A program made the translations under genes and the position numbers. The notes beneath the pieces were generated by a model, which was given only the letters and a program-made list of their open reading frames with translations, did not search any database and had not been told where the DNA came from. A stretch of 64,000 bases of DNA from Marinobacter sp. F4206 (GTDB lineage: Bacteria; Pseudomonadota; Gammaproteobacteria; Pseudomonadales; Oleiphilaceae), in assembly GCF_019392195.1 (NCBI RefSeq), contig NZ_JAHXKI010000002.1:2294001-2358000 (forward strand), written 5' to 3'. Shown in pieces: positions 53,814 to 64,000 of this stretch. Position 1 is the stretch's first letter; every line of letters starts with the position of its first letter.

Positions 53814-55139
53814 TTGCTGGCATTTCGGTTCACCCTACTATGCTGGCTGTTTGTTGTGGTGCCCTCCTGGACCGCGGCATCTGAACGTGGCTCTTCGACA
53901 GAGACGTTCAGATTTGGCGTCGAGCAGTTCCAGTCTGGCGACCTGGAAGGTGCCCGCAAGTCCTTTGAGGCTGCACGTGCCGGAGGTCTCAGGTCGGTCT
54001 CCCTGACCTACAATCTGGGCGTGGTTTACTATCGACTGGGCGATTATCAGTCTGCCGAGCAAACCTTCCTGGAACTCCTGAATACAAAGCATGAGGCCCT
54101 CGCCAGTTACAATCTCGGGCTTGTGGCGCTGGAACAGGGCGATGAATCCGGCGCGAAGCGCTGGTTCGCCCGGGCAACGACTCCGACTACTCCGGAAAAG
54201 CTTCGGGCACTGGCTCGCGTCCAGCTGGAGAAACTGGAAGGTAGGGTGCACGAGCAACGCAGCCCGGGACCAGGCACGGGTTATCTGCTCGCTTCCGCCG
54301 GCTACGACAGCAACATTGCCGGTCTGCCCGACACGTCAGCCAGCAGTGAAGGTGGTCTCTTTGGTGAGCTGCTGGCCGCCGGCTCGGCTACGGCGGGTGC
54401 CCTGGGCGACGGCCGGTTAAGCCTCGGAGGCGTAGCCTATGGTCGGCATTACCCCGCCAACGATGAATACGATACCTCGCTTCTCCAGGGAGAACTGATC
54501 TGGTCACGGACACTGGCGTCGGTGGTGCAGGGTGCCAGTGTCACCGTGAGTCAGTCCTGGTTCGATGCCGATGCCCTGGAGCGCCGTTACGGTCTGGAGG
54601 GTTTTCAGCGCTGGTCTGCTTGCGGCGGATTGCTGAAATTGGCCCGGTGTTCGGTCGCGCTGGCGGCAGCGCACGTTGATGGCGGTGCCGGTTTCGAGGG
54701 CTACGATGGCGAATGGTACCGGCTGCGCTTGTCAGCAACCCGCCGTTTCAGGGGTTGGCTGCTGGACGGCGACTACCGGTGGGAAGTTAATGACCGGGAG
54801 GATTTTCAGGTCGGTGACCAGTTTATCAGCGTGTCGCCCAGCCACCACACCCTCGAGTTGAGCGCACGATATCGGATCCGTCCCGATGTGCTGGTTGGCG
54901 GGACCGGCGCCTTCCGCTACAGCCGGTTCCAGGATCCCCACGTGTTGTTCGAGGGCAATGCTCTGGTCAGCGAGCGTCGGGTCGATGGCCGTATAGAGGT
55001 CGGTATTTTTACCGAGAGCCGACTCAATGATAGCTGGCTTGTTCGAGCAGAATGGCAGGTACAGGACAATGACAGCGGAATTGACCGCTATGACTACCGG
55101 CGCTACACCCTGATTGGGTCTCTGGAAGGGACGTTCTAG
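53814..55139 (+). CDS. TPR plus outer-membrane beta-barrel protein
   Basis: The protein (441 residues) starts at TTG 53814 with GGAG at 53803-53806. After a signal peptide (ending near SWTAASE) come about three TPR repeats (RFGVEQFQSGDLEGARKSF, LTYNLGVVYYRLGDYQSAEQ), then a C-terminal region of alternating strands that begins ASAGYDSNIAG and ends in phenylalanine, typical of an outer-membrane barrel. The TPR-then-barrel layout recalls Slam-type lipoprotein exporters and polysaccharide export porins, but I cannot assign a family. It closes the ECF operon after a 144-base gap. Confidence 0.75.
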   Translation: MLAFRFTLLCWLFVVVPSWTAASERGSSTETFRFGVEQFQSGDLEGARKSFEAARAGGLRSVSLTYNLGVVYYRLGDYQSAEQTFLELLNTKHEALASYNLGLVALEQGDESGAKRWFARATTPTTPEKLRALARVQLEKLEGRVHEQRSPGPGTGYLLASAGYDSNIAGLPDTSASSEGGLFGELLAAGSATAGALGDGRLSLGGVAYGRHYPANDEYDTSLLQGELIWSRTLASVVQGASVTVSQSWFDADALERRYGLEGFQRWSACGGLLKLARCSVALAAAHVDGGAGFEGYDGEWYRLRLSATRRFRGWLLDGDYRWEVNDREDFQVGDQFISVSPSHHTLELSARYRIRPDVLVGGTGAFRYSRFQDPHVLFEGNALVSERRVDGRIEVGIFTESRLNDSWLVRAEWQVQDNDSGIDRYDYRRYTLIGSLEGTF

Positions 55140-55159
55140 CCCCGGCAATCAGCCGGGGC
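55139..55159. terminator. Hairpin between the TPR-barrel gene and lipA
   Basis: Arms gccccggc (55139-55146) and gccggggc (55152-55159) are perfect with a five-base loop. It lies between convergent genes. There is no T-run on either side. Confidence 0.5.
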
Positions 55160-55173
55160 ATGTCAGGAAAGGC

Positions 55174-56433
<1,260 letters not shown>

Positions 56434-57714
56434 TCAGAGCGTCGCCATCACCTTGCGAGCGGCCTCGATCGTATGCTCAATATCGGCGTCGGTCAGTGCC
56501 GCGGTGGTAAAGCCGGCTTCGAAGGCCGAGGGTGCCAGGTAAACCCCCTCTTTGAGCATGCCCTGGAAGAATTTCTTGAAGCGTTCGACATCGCAGCCCA
56601 TGACCTGGTCGAATCGGGTGATGGCTTCCTCGTCGGTAAAGAAGAAGCCAAACATGGCGCCCGCACTCTGGACAGCCAGCGGAATGCCCGCGGCGTCGGC
56701 GGCGGCCTTGATGCCATCGCGTACGGCAATGGTTTTTTCCGTCAGTCGATCGTGGAAGCCCGGTTCGGAAATCGCGTTCAGGGTGGTCAGTCCGGCGCAC
56801 ATGGCCAGTGGGTTGCCGCTCAGGGTCCCCGCCTGGTAGACCGGTCCGAGGGGCGAGATATGCTCCATGATTTCCCGCTTGCCACCAAAGGCGCCGACTG
56901 GCAAACCGCCGCCGATGACCTTGCCAAGGGCGGTCAGGTCCGGGGTGACTCCGTAGAGTTCCTGGGCGCCGCCCAGGGAGACCCGAAAGCCGGTCATCAC
57001 CTCGTCAAAAATCAGCACGGTTCCGTGCTCGTCGCACACCTCACGCAAGCCTTCCAGGAATCCCGGAACCGGCGGTACGCAGTTCATGTTGCCGGCCACG
57101 GGCTCAACGATGATGGCGGCGATTTCATCGCCCATCCGGGCAAAGGTTTCACGCACACTGTCGATGTCGTTGAAGTCCAGAGTCAGTGTGTGCTCGGCCA
57201 GGCTGGCGGGAATGCCGGGGGAGTTCGGTACGCCCAGAGTCAGGGCGCCGGATCCGGCCTTAACCAGCAGCGAATCCACATGGCCATGGTAGCAGCCCTC
57301 GAATTTGACGATCTTGTCCCGGCCGGTGTAACCACGGGCCAGTCGCACTGCGCTCATGGTGGCCTCTGTGCCGGAGTTCACCATGCGAACCAGGTCAATG
57401 GAGGGGACCAGTTCGCAGACCTTCTTGGCCATTTCGGTCTCAAGGGAGGTGGGAGCACCGTAGCCGATGCCGAGGTCCACCTGGGCATGCAGGGCATTCT
57501 TGATGCGTGGATCGGAGTGACCAAGAATCATCGGGCCCCATGAACCAATGTAATCGATGTAGCGGCGGTCGTCCTCGTCGTACAAATACGCGCCCTCGGC
57601 GTGCTTGAAGAACACCGGGGTGCCACCCACGCCGCGAAATGCCCGGACCGGGGAATTGACGCCGCCGGGGATGTATTTCTGGGCTTCTTCGAACAGGGTT
57701 TCGGAGTGAGTCAT
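56434..57714 (-). CDS. hemL: Glutamate-1-semialdehyde 2,1-aminomutase
   Basis: The 426-residue PLP enzyme makes 5-aminolevulinate for haem. Key segments are [42 protein letters not shown] and the PLP lysine in [18 protein letters not shown]. It is last in the run clcA-hemJ-thiD-thiE-hemL, 15 bases after thiE, and may be cotranscribed with it. Confidence 0.97.
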   Translation of the reverse strand: MTHSETLFEEAQKYIPGGVNSPVRAFRGVGGTPVFFKHAEGAYLYDEDDRRYIDYIGSWGPMILGHSDPRIKNALHAQVDLGIGYGAPTSLETEMAKKVCELVPSIDLVRMVNSGTEATMSAVRLARGYTGRDKIVKFEGCYHGHVDSLLVKAGSGALTLGVPNSPGIPASLAEHTLTLDFNDIDSVRETFARMGDEIAAIIVEPVAGNMNCVPPVPGFLEGLREVCDEHGTVLIFDEVMTGFRVSLGGAQELYGVTPDLTALGKVIGGGLPVGAFGGKREIMEHISPLGPVYQAGTLSGNPLAMCAGLTTLNAISEPGFHDRLTEKTIAVRDGIKAAADAAGIPLAVQSAGAMFGFFFTDEEAITRFDQVMGCDVERFKKFFQGMLKEGVYLAPSAFEAGFTTAALTDADIEHTIEAARKVMATL

Positions 57715-57729
57715 GGGTCTGTATTCCTG

Positions 57730-58389
57730 TTATCTGGAGAGTGAAAAAAGTGGATGATGTTGCTGGAACAGGCGCGTAAACGTTCGGGCGCGCCGTTCGA
57801 TATCGTCGGGCGTGCCGCCGAACAGGCCGCCGACCACGGCCAGCATGTCGGCTCCGGCCCGGATCAAAGGTTCGCCGTTCTCGGCGGTGATCCCTCCAAT
57901 GGCGGTGACCGGCCGGCCAAACTGCCGGGCCTCGGTGAGCACCGTCGGGGCGGCTGCCGGGGCGTCGGGTTTTGTACCGGAGGTGTAGAAGCGCCCGAAC
58001 GCGAGGTAGTCTGCGCCGGCGTGATAAGCAATGCGCGCCAGCTCCAGGTCCGCGTGGCACGTGATCCCGATGATCGCGTTTTCCCCCAAGAGGTGACGCG
58101 CGCTCGCCAGCGTGTCGTCGGTTTGGCCCAGGTGCACTCCGGCTGCGCCTGAACGCCGGGCCAGGTCCACATCGTCGTTTATCAGCAGCGGAACGCCGGC
58201 ATTGGCGCAGACGGCCTGCAGATCAAGAGCCTGCCGGAGCCGTTCCGTCGTGGGGGCGCTCTTTTCGCGGTATTGTACCAGAACCGCACCGCCTCGCAGT
58301 GCGGCTTCTACCGAGGGAATCAGCGTAGCCGGGGATGTCAGCTGGCTGTCGGTGATGGCATACAATCCCGGTCGCAGTGCCTTGGTCAT
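57730..58389 (-). CDS. thiE: Thiamine-phosphate synthase
   Basis: The 219-residue TIM-barrel enzyme couples HMP-PP with the thiazole phosphate. It has GLYAITDSQL at the start, VQYREKSAPT, LLINDDVDLA, GVHLGQTDD and YLAFGRFYTSGTK. ATG 58389 forms a four-base overlap with the thiD stop; GTG 58398 is less likely. No TPP riboswitch is seen upstream of the thi pair. Confidence 0.95.
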   Translation of the reverse strand: MTKALRPGLYAITDSQLTSPATLIPSVEAALRGGAVLVQYREKSAPTTERLRQALDLQAVCANAGVPLLINDDVDLARRSGAAGVHLGQTDDTLASARHLLGENAIIGITCHADLELARIAYHAGADYLAFGRFYTSGTKPDAPAAAPTVLTEARQFGRPVTAIGGITAENGEPLIRAGADMLAVVGGLFGGTPDDIERRARTFTRLFQQHHPLFSLSR

Positions 58390-59141
58390 CGTTCCCACGG
58401 GATACCCCGGTCGGGCACCGGCTGGCCCTTGCCGACCTCCAGCGCATGCAGAATTGCGCGGTTAACGTAATTCTGCGCCTGGGAGATCGCGGCTCGCTGG
58501 GACAGACCACAGGCCCGGCCAGCGGCGATGGCCGCGGCAAGGGTGCAGCCGGTGCCGTGGTATTCACCACCGACCCGTTCGATTTCCCAGGTCATCGGAT
58601 CCGGGGCGTGGTTGAAGAGCGTGTTGGTGATATGCAGTCCGGTACCATGGCCGCCCGTCGCCAGGACCGATGAACAGCCTGTCTCCAGCAGCTGTCTGGC
58701 CGCCTGTTCCGGGTCCGCATTATCTCCCAGCATGGCTAACTCGATCCCGTTCGGGGTAATCATTTCAGCCAGCGGGAGCAGGCGCTGTTTCATGGCAGTG
58801 ATCAGTTCGTCGTCGGCCAGATCGCCACCACCGGCGGCCTTGATGACCGGGTCAGTAATCAGCGGGATGCCCGGGTGTTCCCCGATAAATTCCACCAGCA
58901 CATCAACAATGGCTGCGTTGCCGAGGGCCCCGGTTTTAATGGCGTGAATCGGTGCGTCGTCGGCAACGCACTTCAGCTGTTTGCGAATCAGTTCGGCATC
59001 GACCGCTTCGGCCCCGTAGACGTTGGTCGTGTCCTGCACGGTCAGGCAGGTCAATACGGGCAGGGGATGACAGCCCAGCGAGGTGATGGCCTGGATGTCA
59101 GCCTGGATACCGGCGCCGCCGGACGGGTCAAGACCGGACAA
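58386..59141 (-). CDS. thiD: Hydroxymethylpyrimidine kinase, unusual start region
   Basis: The kinase phosphorylates HMP and HMP-P in thiamine synthesis. Segments are LDPSGGAGIQADIQ, VLTCLTVQDT, LITDPVIKAAGG and the anion hole GEYHGTGCTLAAAIA. The frame has no ATG or GTG start. TTG 59141 is the nearest usual codon and gives 251 residues but removes the first beta strand. The frame continues upstream to ATC 59174, which has AAGGAG seven bases before it and would encode IKRYTRPQVLIL, close to the normal N-terminus. TTG is listed as the conservative choice. Confidence 0.92.
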   Translation of the reverse strand: MSGLDPSGGAGIQADIQAITSLGCHPLPVLTCLTVQDTTNVYGAEAVDAELIRKQLKCVADDAPIHAIKTGALGNAAIVDVLVEFIGEHPGIPLITDPVIKAAGGGDLADDELITAMKQRLLPLAEMITPNGIELAMLGDNADPEQAARQLLETGCSSVLATGGHGTGLHITNTLFNHAPDPMTWEIERVGGEYHGTGCTLAAAIAAGRACGLSQRAAISQAQNYVNRAILHALEVGKGQPVPDRGIPWER

Positions 59142-59185
59142 GATCAGTACCTGAGGTCGGGTATAGCGTTTGATGGCTCGACTCC

Positions 59186-59608
59186 TTAGAAGGGTTTAAC
59201 AACGGCGAGGATCACGACCGCCAGCAGGATGAAAACCGGCAGCTCGTTGAACCAGCGGTAGAAAACATGGCTGCGGGTGTTGCGATCATCCCGGAACACC
59301 TTGACCAGGTGGCCGCAGTAGAAATGATAAACGATGAGCGCGGCCACAAGCAGCAGTTTGGCATGCAGCCAGCCCTGACTGAAATAGCCGGAAATATTGT
59401 AACCAATGAGCCAGATGCCAAAGATCAGGGTGGCGATCATGGACGGCGTGGTGATCCCCCGGTACAGCTTTCTTTCCATGATCTTGAAACGCTCTCGGCC
59501 GGCTTCGTCCTCACAGGCCGCGTGATACACGAATAGTCGTGGCAGATAAAAAATGCCGGCGAACCAGCACACCATGGAGATTATGTGGAAGGCTTTAACC
59601 CACAGCAT
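59186..59608 (-). CDS. hemJ: Protoporphyrinogen IX oxidase HemJ
   Basis: The 140-residue membrane protein has four helices and the family segments KAFHIISMVCWFAGIFYLPR and GWLHAKLLLVAALIVYHFYC. HemJ oxidises protoporphyrinogen IX in haem synthesis and depends on a conserved His in the first helix. Its start lies three bases before the clcA stop codon in the same run of minus-strand genes, with hemL further downstream. Confidence 0.92.
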   Translation of the reverse strand: MLWVKAFHIISMVCWFAGIFYLPRLFVYHAACEDEAGRERFKIMERKLYRGITTPSMIATLIFGIWLIGYNISGYFSQGWLHAKLLLVAALIVYHFYCGHLVKVFRDDRNTRSHVFYRWFNELPVFILLAVVILAVVKPF

Positions 59609-59611
59609 TCA

Positions 59612-61387
59612 TTAGTTCCCTCGGTATTGGTAGTAGCTTTCGATGTCCGTCTTCAGAACCACCCCGTATACGCGCTGAATCATCGGCGCAACATGCCGTT
59701 GTACATACAGGGCCTCGGCATTGTTTGCGTGGAATACATTCAGGGCTTCTTCAAGGGTGGCCTGGTACTGGACCGGTGCAATATCCCGTCGGTTCGCCGG
59801 GATGTCCATGAGGTCCACGGTCTCGGGAGCTTCGGTTCCTTCCTCGGCGGCCAGTTTCTCCGTGTCTTCCAGATACCGAGCCAGATCGACCGCAGGCAGC
59901 AGTGCGGTAGGCCCGCTGCTGCCCTCGACCAGTAGCCACTTTGGTTCTGACTTCAGGGCCTTCCTGGCCTCTTCGACAGTCAGGTGGCGTTCTGTGCGCA
60001 GAATGCTTCGATCCATGATGGCACCAACCGATACCCGACGCAGCGCCTGAATAACAGGTGAGTTCTGATAGCTCAGGCCCTGACTCTTCAGGATGGTTAG
60101 GAACAGGGACTTCTTGCCGAAAGCCTCGCTGGTGACCAAGGTGGAGGTGGTAATGATCAGCATGCCCGGGAGGATAATGTTGGGGTTGCGGGTCAGCTCC
60201 ATCAGCGCCATCAGTGCCGCCAGCGGCGCCTGGAGTACGGCCCCCATCATGGCGCCCATACCCAGCATGGCATAGAACCCGACCGAGGAGGCGTGCTCCG
60301 GAACGATCTGTGCGCCGACCAGCCCCATCGCGCCGCCCAGGGTGGCGCCCATGAACAGCGTTGGACCGATGACGCCACTGGGCATGCCCAGTCCGAGGGT
60401 AAGTGACGTCACCAATAACTTGGAAGCACCCACGCCCAGTAGCAGCCAGAACCCCAGTTGGCCATTGATGGTGTCGTCGACCGTATCGTAGCCGATGCCC
60501 ATGGTTTCCGGCATCAGGATAGCGAAGGGAACCATCAGCAGCCCCGCCGCTACTATACGGAGGATAACCGGGCGGTGGTGATAACGCCCCATGGAATCCA
60601 CCAGTTGAATGAAAAGCGCCGCGGCGATGCCAATAATGACCGCGATGGCGAGGACCCACGGAATTTCCAGGAGGGAGTTCATGGTCAGGGGCGGTACGCT
60701 GAAGGCCGGCTCCGAACCGTAGACCGCCTGGGTCACGATCGCCGCGCTCACTGCTGCCAGGATGATCGGGGTAAACCCGGCGATGGTGTACTCCATCATC
60801 ACCACTTCCATGGCAAAGATCACGCCGGAAATGGGGGTGTTGAACGAGGCGGAAATGGCAGCCGCACAACCGCAGGCCACCAGGGTTCGGATGCTGTTGT
60901 TGGGCAGCCGCATCCATTGGCCCATCAGACTCGAGAAGGCAGCGCCCAGGTGTACCGCAGGTCCTTCCCGCCCGGCGGACTGGCCGGATACCACCGTAGC
61001 CACGCCCGACACGAACTGGACCATGGCGCTGCGCAACGAGATGTAGCCCTGGTGGTAATTCAGGCGCTCCATGACATGCACGATTCCCACCTTGCGGTCA
61101 TGAATGGCCAGGCGGTGCAGCATAACCCCCAGCAGCAGGGCACCGGTTAACGGCAACACGCCGCGGGTAATCAGGTTCAGCTCTTCGAAGGACTCAGAGT
61201 CCCCGCCGGGCAGGAAGTGTTCCAGTGGCCACTCAATGGCAAGGCGGAAAACCAGGATGACGCCGCCGGTGATCAGCCCGGATAGCAGTCCGAGCACCGC
61301 CAGCTGAGGCAATGCATCGACACCCGATAACCTGCGGCGGAACACAGGAATCAGATGCTCGGTAATCTGGTGCCAGAGTGTTTGCAT
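59612..61387 (-). CDS. clcA: CLC chloride channel/transporter with CBS domains
   Basis: The 591-residue protein has a CLC membrane domain (residues 20-440) and two C-terminal CBS domains. The gating glutamate is present in SAGREGPAVHLG and the C-terminal motif in GMPSGVIGPTLFMGA. The first selectivity motif, usually GSGIPE, is replaced here by KVGIVHVMERL. The position of the proton-pathway glutamate (EE in E. coli ClcA) reads MEVVM. These changes suggest different ion selectivity or a channel mode. It heads the minus-strand run to hemL. Confidence 0.88.
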   Translation of the reverse strand: MQTLWHQITEHLIPVFRRRLSGVDALPQLAVLGLLSGLITGGVILVFRLAIEWPLEHFLPGGDSESFEELNLITRGVLPLTGALLLGVMLHRLAIHDRKVGIVHVMERLNYHQGYISLRSAMVQFVSGVATVVSGQSAGREGPAVHLGAAFSSLMGQWMRLPNNSIRTLVACGCAAAISASFNTPISGVIFAMEVVMMEYTIAGFTPIILAAVSAAIVTQAVYGSEPAFSVPPLTMNSLLEIPWVLAIAVIIGIAAALFIQLVDSMGRYHHRPVILRIVAAGLLMVPFAILMPETMGIGYDTVDDTINGQLGFWLLLGVGASKLLVTSLTLGLGMPSGVIGPTLFMGATLGGAMGLVGAQIVPEHASSVGFYAMLGMGAMMGAVLQAPLAALMALMELTRNPNIILPGMLIITTSTLVTSEAFGKKSLFLTILKSQGLSYQNSPVIQALRRVSVGAIMDRSILRTERHLTVEEARKALKSEPKWLLVEGSSGPTALLPAVDLARYLEDTEKLAAEEGTEAPETVDLMDIPANRRDIAPVQYQATLEEALNVFHANNAEALYVQRHVAPMIQRVYGVVLKTDIESYYQYRGN

Positions 61388-61542
61388 GAACGCCGGAATT
61401 CCGGTTGGGTGCGATGAAGAGACGGAGCGTTTCTGACATCATTGTAACGACCGCCCCGCGGGCTGCAATAAGTCCTTGGTTTATCATGGTAGACTACGGC
61501 GTCATTCGTCCAAACCCTGATACGACGTCGCTGGAGAGAGTG

Positions 61543-62580
61543 GTGATTAAAGTAGGCATCGTTGGTGGCACCGGCTATACCGGTGTGGAATTGCTGAGAA
61601 TTCTGGCAGTTCATCCGGAAGTTACAGTGAGTTGCATTACCTCCCGTTCGGAAGCAGGCATGCCTGTGGCCGACATGTATCCGAATCTGCGGGGGCATTA
61701 CGACCTGGCTTTTTCCGAGCCGGATGCAGATGTACTGAAAGCCTGTGATCTGGTGTTCTTTGCCACCCCGCACGGCGTTGCCATGCGCATGGTGCCAGAG
61801 CTCATGGCGGCCGGTGTCCGGGTGGTCGATCTGTCGGCGGATTTCCGGCTGAAGGATCTGGAAGTCTGGGCCAACTGGTATGGTATGGCGCATGAAAGTG
61901 CCGAGTGGGCCGAGCAGGCTGTTTACGGCCTGCCGGAAGTGGCTCGCGCAGAGATTCGAAGCGCCCAGCTGGTGGCGAATCCCGGTTGCTACCCGACGGC
62001 AGTTCAACTCGGTTTCCTGCCGCTTCTGGAAAACGCTCTTGTGGATCCGGCCCGATTGATTGCCGATGCCAAGTCCGGCGCCAGCGGTGCCGGTCGGCAG
62101 GGCAAGATTGGCATGTTGCACGGTGAGGTCGGGGAGAGCTTCAAAGCCTACGGCGCTTCGGGCCATCGCCACCTGCCGGAGATTCGTCAGGGCCTGACCG
62201 GGGCGGCCGGATCTGCAGTGGGCGTTACCTTTGTGCCGCACCTGATTCCCATGATCCGTGGTATTGAGGCGACTCTCTATGCGGAGCTCAAGGATCCCGG
62301 GCAGTTTGACCAGCTTCAGGGCCTGTTTGAAGACCGGTTCCGGGATGAACCCTTTGTCGACGTGATGCCTTTCGGCAGTCATCCGGAAACTCGTAGCGTT
62401 CGCGGCGCCAACCAGTGTCGGATGGCTCTTCATCGCCAGGAACAGAGCAGCATCGTGATTGTCTCGTCAGTCATCGATAACCTGGTGAAAGGCGCCGCCG
62501 GACAGGCCATCCAGAACATGAACATCATGTTCGGTCTGAACGAAACGCTTGGGCTTGAAGCCCCGGCCCTGCTTCCTTAA
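61543..62580 (+). CDS. argC: N-acetyl-gamma-glutamyl-phosphate reductase
   Basis: The 345-residue enzyme works in arginine synthesis. It has the NADP motif [16 protein letters not shown], the catalytic Cys in [11 protein letters not shown] and the conserved SGASGAGRQ and HRHLPEI segments. The start is GTG 61543 (or 61540) with GGAG at 61533-61536; the frame open to 61405 adds unrelated residues. It is divergent from clcA. Confidence 0.96.
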   Translation: MIKVGIVGGTGYTGVELLRILAVHPEVTVSCITSRSEAGMPVADMYPNLRGHYDLAFSEPDADVLKACDLVFFATPHGVAMRMVPELMAAGVRVVDLSADFRLKDLEVWANWYGMAHESAEWAEQAVYGLPEVARAEIRSAQLVANPGCYPTAVQLGFLPLLENALVDPARLIADAKSGASGAGRQGKIGMLHGEVGESFKAYGASGHRHLPEIRQGLTGAAGSAVGVTFVPHLIPMIRGIEATLYAELKDPGQFDQLQGLFEDRFRDEPFVDVMPFGSHPETRSVRGANQCRMALHRQEQSSIVIVSSVIDNLVKGAAGQAIQNMNIMFGLNETLGLEAPALLP

Positions 62581-62589
62581 GGCGCCGCC

Positions 62590-63330
62590 GTGAGTGAGGA
62601 CCGCAAGCCGGAACAAGAATATGTCGTGATTCGCCATCGGCCGGGCTACCGGCTGCGGCGAACCGCCATTCTGCTGATCTTTTCGGTTGTTGCCGCCATT
62701 GCCGGGTACGCCACGGGGCTGGCCCAGGGAGGGTTTCGGTTTTCCAGTGTGGCGGCTTCCAATGATGTCCTGGAAGAGGAGCTGGACACGCTTCGGGACG
62801 ACTACACCGAGGCGCGCCAGCAGGTGATTAACCTCGATCGGGGTCGGGTTATTGATGAGCAGGCGCTGAATCAGGCCCGAAGGACCATCGTTGAACTTGA
62901 AACCCGGATTGCTTCACTGAAATCCGACCTGACATTCTATAAAAATATCATGGCCCCCTCGGAGACCAGCAAGGGGCTTCAAGTCGACAGCTTCACGATG
63001 GCTCCGGATCGACAGCCCGGTGCCTTTGATTTCAAGCTGGTACTGACTCAGGTGGGCAATAACAAAAGCTACATTTCAGGTGTGGTGGCGGTGAACGTCA
63101 TCGGCCTGCGCGACGAAGAGAAAGAAGTCATCGCCCTGCGCGACCTGTCTCAGGATATAGAAGACCTCGGCGTGAAATTCCGTTTCCGTTATTTTCAGGA
63201 CGTGGAAGGTTTACTGGTGCTGCCGGATGGTTTCGAACCTCTCGAAATCCAGGTGGTGGCCCAGGCCGAGGGCCGGAAATCCTCACAGGCTGAACGAACT
63301 TTTGATTGGGATGACTTAACGGAGAAGTGA
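62590..63330 (+). CDS. DUF6776-like membrane protein
   Basis: The 246-residue protein starts at GTG 62590, nine bases after argC. One membrane helix (about residues 26-44) is followed by a coiled-coil (EEELDTLRDDYTEARQQV, RRTIVELETRIASLKSDL) and a beta-rich domain. The layout matches DUF6776 proteins found next to bactofilin genes. It would sit in the inner membrane facing the periplasm. Its role is unknown. Confidence 0.75.
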   Translation: MSEDRKPEQEYVVIRHRPGYRLRRTAILLIFSVVAAIAGYATGLAQGGFRFSSVAASNDVLEEELDTLRDDYTEARQQVINLDRGRVIDEQALNQARRTIVELETRIASLKSDLTFYKNIMAPSETSKGLQVDSFTMAPDRQPGAFDFKLVLTQVGNNKSYISGVVAVNVIGLRDEEKEVIALRDLSQDIEDLGVKFRFRYFQDVEGLLVLPDGFEPLEIQVVAQAEGRKSSQAERTFDWDDLTEK

Positions 63331-63331
63331 C

Positions 63332-63820
63332 ATGCTTGGAAAGAAAAAGCAGAAACCGCGTCGGCCAACCGGCCATTTCGACACGCTGATTTCGTCCCGT
63401 ACCACGGTCCAGGGCGATGTCCAGTTTTCCGGTGGTCTGCATGTGGATGGCAAGGTCCATGGCAAAGTCGTGGCTGAAGAGGGCAGCGATGCCGTGCTCA
63501 GGATCTCGGAGATTGGCGAGATTTCCGGAGACATTGTCGCGCCCCATGTGATTATCAACGGCACGGTAAACGGTGATGTTTACGCCTCGGCCCACCTTGA
63601 GCTGGCCGAAAAAGCCTCTATCAATGGCAATGTCTATTACAACCTGATTGAAATGGCGATGGGTGCGTCGGTCAACGGAAATCTGGTGCATCAGCGCGAA
63701 CCGGCCGGCCTGCTGACCCGGGATCAGCCCGGTACGAAGACCGATAACGAGTCTTCCGGCAAGGCCTATACTGAAGCAGAAGCTGCAGTTGAAGCCGAGG
63801 GTGGTGGAAAGTCCGAATAG
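63332..63820 (+). CDS. Bactofilin
   Basis: The 162-residue protein has a short basic N-terminus, a central bactofilin beta-helix (TTVQGDVQFSGGLHVDGKV, INGTVNGDVYASAHLELAEK) and an acidic tail. Bactofilins polymerise into membrane-associated filaments for cell shape or polar organisation. It starts two bases after the coiled-coil membrane protein stop, so the two are probably partners. Confidence 0.93.
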   Translation: MLGKKKQKPRRPTGHFDTLISSRTTVQGDVQFSGGLHVDGKVHGKVVAEEGSDAVLRISEIGEISGDIVAPHVIINGTVNGDVYASAHLELAEKASINGNVYYNLIEMAMGASVNGNLVHQREPAGLLTRDQPGTKTDNESSGKAYTEAEAAVEAEGGGKSE

Positions 63821-63884
63821 TTGATTGTTTTAGTCAGGAATACCATAATCGTCCGAGTTGTTCACAGGTGATCCGGAGGCGAAC

Positions 63885-64000
63885 TTGAGTGTAGTTCAGC
63901 AACAAATGGCCGCACCGCTGTTCTTCAGTGACAGTGCCGTTGCCAAGGTGCGAGAGTTGATTGAGGAGGAGGAAAATCCTGAGCTCAAACTCCGTGTCTT
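63885..64000 (+). CDS. erpA: Iron-sulfur insertion protein ErpA, 3' truncated
   Basis: The first 38 residues are visible; the frame runs off the window. It starts at TTG 63885 with GGAGG at 63875-63879, five bases upstream. APLFFSDSAVAKVRELI and EENPELKLRV match the A-type carrier ErpA, which delivers iron-sulfur clusters to apoproteins. The conserved cysteines lie beyond the edge. Confidence 0.85.
   Translation, partial: MSVVQQQMAAPLFFSDSAVAKVRELIEEEENPELKLRV

Noticed and set aside
58386..59200. TPP riboswitch before the thi genes
   Set aside because: The thiD upstream region is only the short gap after hemJ and shows no thi-box sequence.

Overview
The window reads as chromosome of a marine gammaproteobacterium close to Marinobacter or its Pseudomonas-like relatives. 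This rests on gene order rather than on any database search: cbrX-cbrA-cbrB-crcZ-pcnB-folK-panB-panC, rpsU-dnaG-rpoD beside tsaD-plsY-folB, and clcA-hemJ-thiD-thiE-hemL are arranged as in Pseudomonas-type genomes, and coding is dense and GC-rich except in one AT-rich block.

Layout. 1-526: 3' end of a ClsC-like phospholipase D protein. 814-11429: two secreted Cys-type sulfatases, a secreted HAD phosphatase and a tightly coupled MoxR/DUF58/DUF4381/vWA/vWA-TPR/BatD operon. 11430-13080: a small membrane ORF and a catalytic-domain-only tyrosine recombinase lying among copies of a dispersed hairpin repeat. 13094-19106: a Fur-box-preceded ferric-dicitrate-type uptake operon (FecA-like receptor, FecB, C, D, E). 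19107-25661: an AT-rich accessory block bounded by a 33-bp direct repeat of the 3' end of tRNA-Ile2(CAU). It carries a sugar O-methyltransferase, an acyltransferase-3/SGNH protein, small lipoproteins and a four-helix membrane protein, plus a second tRNA scar and large palindromes. 25662-29901: tRNA-Ile2, rpoD, dnaG, rpsU. 30139-38162: tsaD, plsY, folB, a divergent folK, pgi, panC, panB, canonical folK, pcnB. 38272-43415: the CbrXAB carbon-nitrogen two-component system with a CrcZ-type sRNA. 43466-47719: gluQ, dksA, sfsA, a Rieske protein and an APH/ATPase fusion. 47842-50744: mrcB (PBP1B) and a TPR lipoprotein. 50798-55139: a DUF4382 lipoprotein and an ECF sigma/anti-sigma/periplasmic protein/TPR-beta-barrel operon. 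55174-56094: secreted lipase. 56434-61387: hemL, thiE, thiD, hemJ, clcA. 61543-64000: argC, a DUF6776-like protein, bactofilin and the start of erpA.

How the parts fit. CbrA/CbrB would sense carbon/nitrogen state and drive the sigma-54 promoter seen at 38663-38678. The transcript carries repeated A-rich (AANAANAA-type) motifs and ends at a terminator just before pcnB, as expected of an RNA that titrates Hfq/Crc. The fec operon imports citrate-bound iron under Fur. The Bat-type operon sits directly behind secreted sulfatase and phosphatase genes, suggesting a chaperone or insertion system linked to exported hydrolases. The tRNA-Ile2 island supplies cell-surface polysaccharide modification genes but has no intact integrase. 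Its left end retains only a short integrase-like fragment.

The most notable items are the CrcZ-like RNA with its sigma-54 promoter and upstream sites, the tRNA-bounded island with two related integration scars, the long palindrome near its right end, the sulfatase-HAD-MoxR/vWA operon, and the dispersed hairpin repeat that flanks a solo recombinase.
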